Shown one piece after another: positions 7,334 through 8,185 of a DNA stretch of 8,185 nt. A program made the translations under genes and the position numbers. Below the pieces are notes generated by a model, which was given only the letters and a program-made list of their open reading frames with translations, made no database searches and had not been told where the DNA came from. Numbering within the stretch: the first letter of the stretch is position 1; each line of letters starts with the position of its first letter. This stretch comes from Acidobacteriota bacterium (GTDB taxonomy: Bacteria > Acidobacteriota > Vicinamibacteria > Vicinamibacterales > UBA2999): positions 1-8,185 of the forward strand of contig JACCSI010000025.1 of assembly GCA_013813075.1 (NCBI GenBank), written 5' to 3'.

Positions 7334-7347
7334 CAGGCCAGCTTAGC

Positions 7348-7370
7348 AGAACGAAGAATCAAGAACGAAG
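7348..7370. repeat. 9-bp direct repeat around the kinase stop codon
   Basis: AGAACGAAG occurs at 7348-7356 and again at 7362-7370, 14 bp apart, with a five-base spacer. The right copy is the last codons of the kinase gene; the TGA stop (7359-7361) falls in the spacer and the left copy lies in the gap before accD. It looks like a small local duplication with no sign of function. Confidence 0.5.
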
Positions 7371-8006
7371 CACGCGCGGCACGTAGTACCTGGTCCCCTT
7401 CCCCATCTGGTTGATCTGTTTAACCAGGTCGTCGAGGGCGTCGTCGTTGGTTTCCGGATCGAATTGGGACGTCTCGACGACCAGCAGCGGGGTGGATGTG
7501 TAGTGAAAGAAGAAATGCTGATACGCCTCGTTCAACTCACGCACGTATTCCGCGTCGGGCTGGGGGATGTGGCGCTCGGAGTCAACCGGCTGGTCGGTCA
7601 GTCGTCGCAGCAACACGTCGGTCGGCGCCTGTAGATAGACGACGAGGTCGGGCGGCGCGACGTCCTGGGCCAGCACGTCGTAGAGCCGCTGATAAATGAA
7701 CAGCTCGTTATCGTCGAGGTTGAGATACGCGAAAATCTTATCGCGGTCGAAGACGTAATCGCAGACGACGGTGTGGCGAAACAGATCCGCCTGCCTGAGG
7801 CCCATGAGCTGGCGATGGCGATTCAGTATGTAAAAAAGCTGCGCCTGCAGTGCTGCACCAGGGCGCTCGTTGTAGAAGTCGGCGAGAAACGGATTGTCGG
7901 CGTCTTCGAGAATCGTGCTGCCGTCGATGCGGTTCGCAAGCCGCTCTGCGAGACGGGTTTTGCCGACGCCGATTGGGCCTTCGATGGCAATGTATCGAAA
8001 CGCCAC
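7359..8006 (-). CDS. Deoxynucleoside kinase (dGK/dAK type)
   Basis: A 215-residue cytoplasmic kinase that would phosphorylate deoxyadenosine or deoxyguanosine in nucleotide salvage. It has the P-loop EGPIGVGKT (9-17), LEDADNPFLADFY (33-45, the acidic residue and NPFL..FY substrate segment of bacterial deoxynucleoside kinases), CDYVFDRDKIFA (82-93, equivalent to the DRS/DRY motif), YLQAPTDVLLRRL (124-136, second core strand and start of the LID) and ERHIPQPDAEYVRELNEAY (144-162). Length is normal for the family. The start is a GTG at 8006; no in-frame ATG gives a better N-terminus, and MAFRYIAIEGPIG is the expected opening. No Shine-Dalgarno is seen upstream. It is the first gene of the minus-strand run and is divergent from the menC-like gene. 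Base specificity cannot be decided from the sequence; thymidine kinase of another class is unlikely. Confidence 0.9.
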   Translation of the reverse strand: MAFRYIAIEGPIGVGKTRLAERLANRIDGSTILEDADNPFLADFYNERPGAALQAQLFYILNRHRQLMGLRQADLFRHTVVCDYVFDRDKIFAYLNLDDNELFIYQRLYDVLAQDVAPPDLVVYLQAPTDVLLRRLTDQPVDSERHIPQPDAEYVRELNEAYQHFFFHYTSTPLLVVETSQFDPETNDDALDDLVKQINQMGKGTRYYVPRVLRS

Positions 8007-8041
8007 GTATGGGCCGGAGTATATTTCTTTTAGAGGTATTG
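8007..8041. promoter_or_regulatory. AT-rich divergent promoter spacer
   Basis: This 35-bp spacer between two divergent starts is clearly richer in A/T than the DNA around it. On the minus strand TATACT (8023-8018) is a good -10-like hexamer whose transcript would begin only a few bases before the kinase GTG. On the plus strand TATATT (8020-8025) is -10-like for the menC-like gene. The two hexamers share four bases. No convincing -35 element is seen for either one, so the assignment is tentative. Confidence 0.4.
8032..8036 (+). promoter_or_regulatory. Shine-Dalgarno site of the menC-like gene
   Basis: AGAGG lies five bases before the GTG at 8042 on the plus strand. It supports that GTG over the TTG codon directly in front of it, which would leave only two bases of spacing. 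Confidence 0.6.
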
Positions 8042-8185
8042 GTGCGTATCGATCGACTCGAGCTGCGGCTTTGCAAACTTCCCCTCGTCAGTTTTTTCGA
8101 AACGAGCTTTGGCCGCAGCTACGACCGCGAATTTCTGCTGGTGCGAATCGAGGGCGAGGGACACGAGGGATGGGGTGAGGCGGTG
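8042..8185 (+). CDS. menC: o-Succinylbenzoate synthase / enolase-superfamily protein, N-terminal fragment
   Basis: Only 48 residues are visible; the gene leaves the right edge. The reading frame opens with GTG and gives a strand-rich N-terminal capping domain: IDRLELRL (3-10), LPLVSFFETSFG (13-24), DREFLLVRIEGEG (28-40) and GWGEAV (43-48). The F.TSFG, then LLVR.EG.G..GWGE pattern is that of the o-succinylbenzoate synthase / N-acylamino-acid racemase group of the enolase superfamily. OSBS dehydrates SHCHC to o-succinylbenzoate in menaquinone synthesis. The metal-binding Asp/Glu residues and catalytic lysines lie outside the window, so racemase or dipeptide-epimerase activity cannot be excluded. 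It is the only plus-strand gene and is divergent from the deoxynucleoside kinase. Confidence 0.78.
   Translation, partial: MRIDRLELRLCKLPLVSFFETSFGRSYDREFLLVRIEGEGHEGWGEAV

Noticed and set aside
1..8185. tRNA, rRNA, CRISPR array, insertion sequence, phage or toxin-antitoxin genes
   Set aside because: No repeat-spacer pattern, terminal inverted repeats, transposase or cloverleaf-like segment was seen; coding density leaves at most 35 bp between genes.

Overview
The window is a GC-rich bacterial chromosome segment from a Gram-negative (LPS-making) organism. It holds nine protein-coding genes, two of them cut by the window edges, and almost no non-coding DNA. The mix of genes (lptD for an outer membrane, a menC-like gene for menaquinone, a stand-alone deoxynucleoside kinase next to accD-folC, high GC) fits an Acidobacteriota-type genome such as Vicinamibacteria. 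That placement is inferred from gene content and style, not from a marker gene.

Eight genes lie on the minus strand and read from right to left: deoxynucleoside kinase (8006-7359), accD (7333-6479), folC (6492-5212), lptD (5212-2930), rfbA long form (2907-1840), an RmlC-family epimerase (1828-1328), rfbB (1335-322) and the N-terminal third of an NAD-dependent epimerase/dehydratase (312-1, running off the left edge). Every junction is between a 14-bp overlap and a 25-bp gap, and no terminator is visible between them, so they look like one transcription unit. The ninth gene, menC-like, starts at 8042 on the plus strand and leaves the right edge. It is divergent from the kinase across a 35-bp AT-rich spacer that probably holds both promoters.

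Functionally the run goes from precursor supply (deoxynucleotide salvage, malonyl-CoA, folate polyglutamylation) to envelope building (LptD, which inserts LPS into the outer membrane) and then to a dTDP-sugar pathway. In that pathway RfbA makes dTDP-glucose, RfbB makes dTDP-4-keto-6-deoxyglucose, and the epimerase-family protein and the partial SDR would finish a deoxysugar for O-antigen or another surface glycan. The RmlC-family protein appears to lack some canonical catalytic residues, and the partial SDR does not look like RmlD. The final sugar is therefore not safely L-rhamnose.

No RNA genes, mobile elements or CRISPR arrays are seen. There is no gene-free stretch longer than 35 bp. I do not see a clearly novel system; the points most worth checking are the divergent deoxysugar branch, the reduced cysteine set of LptD, and the divergent promoter region with a possibly leaderless GTG start.
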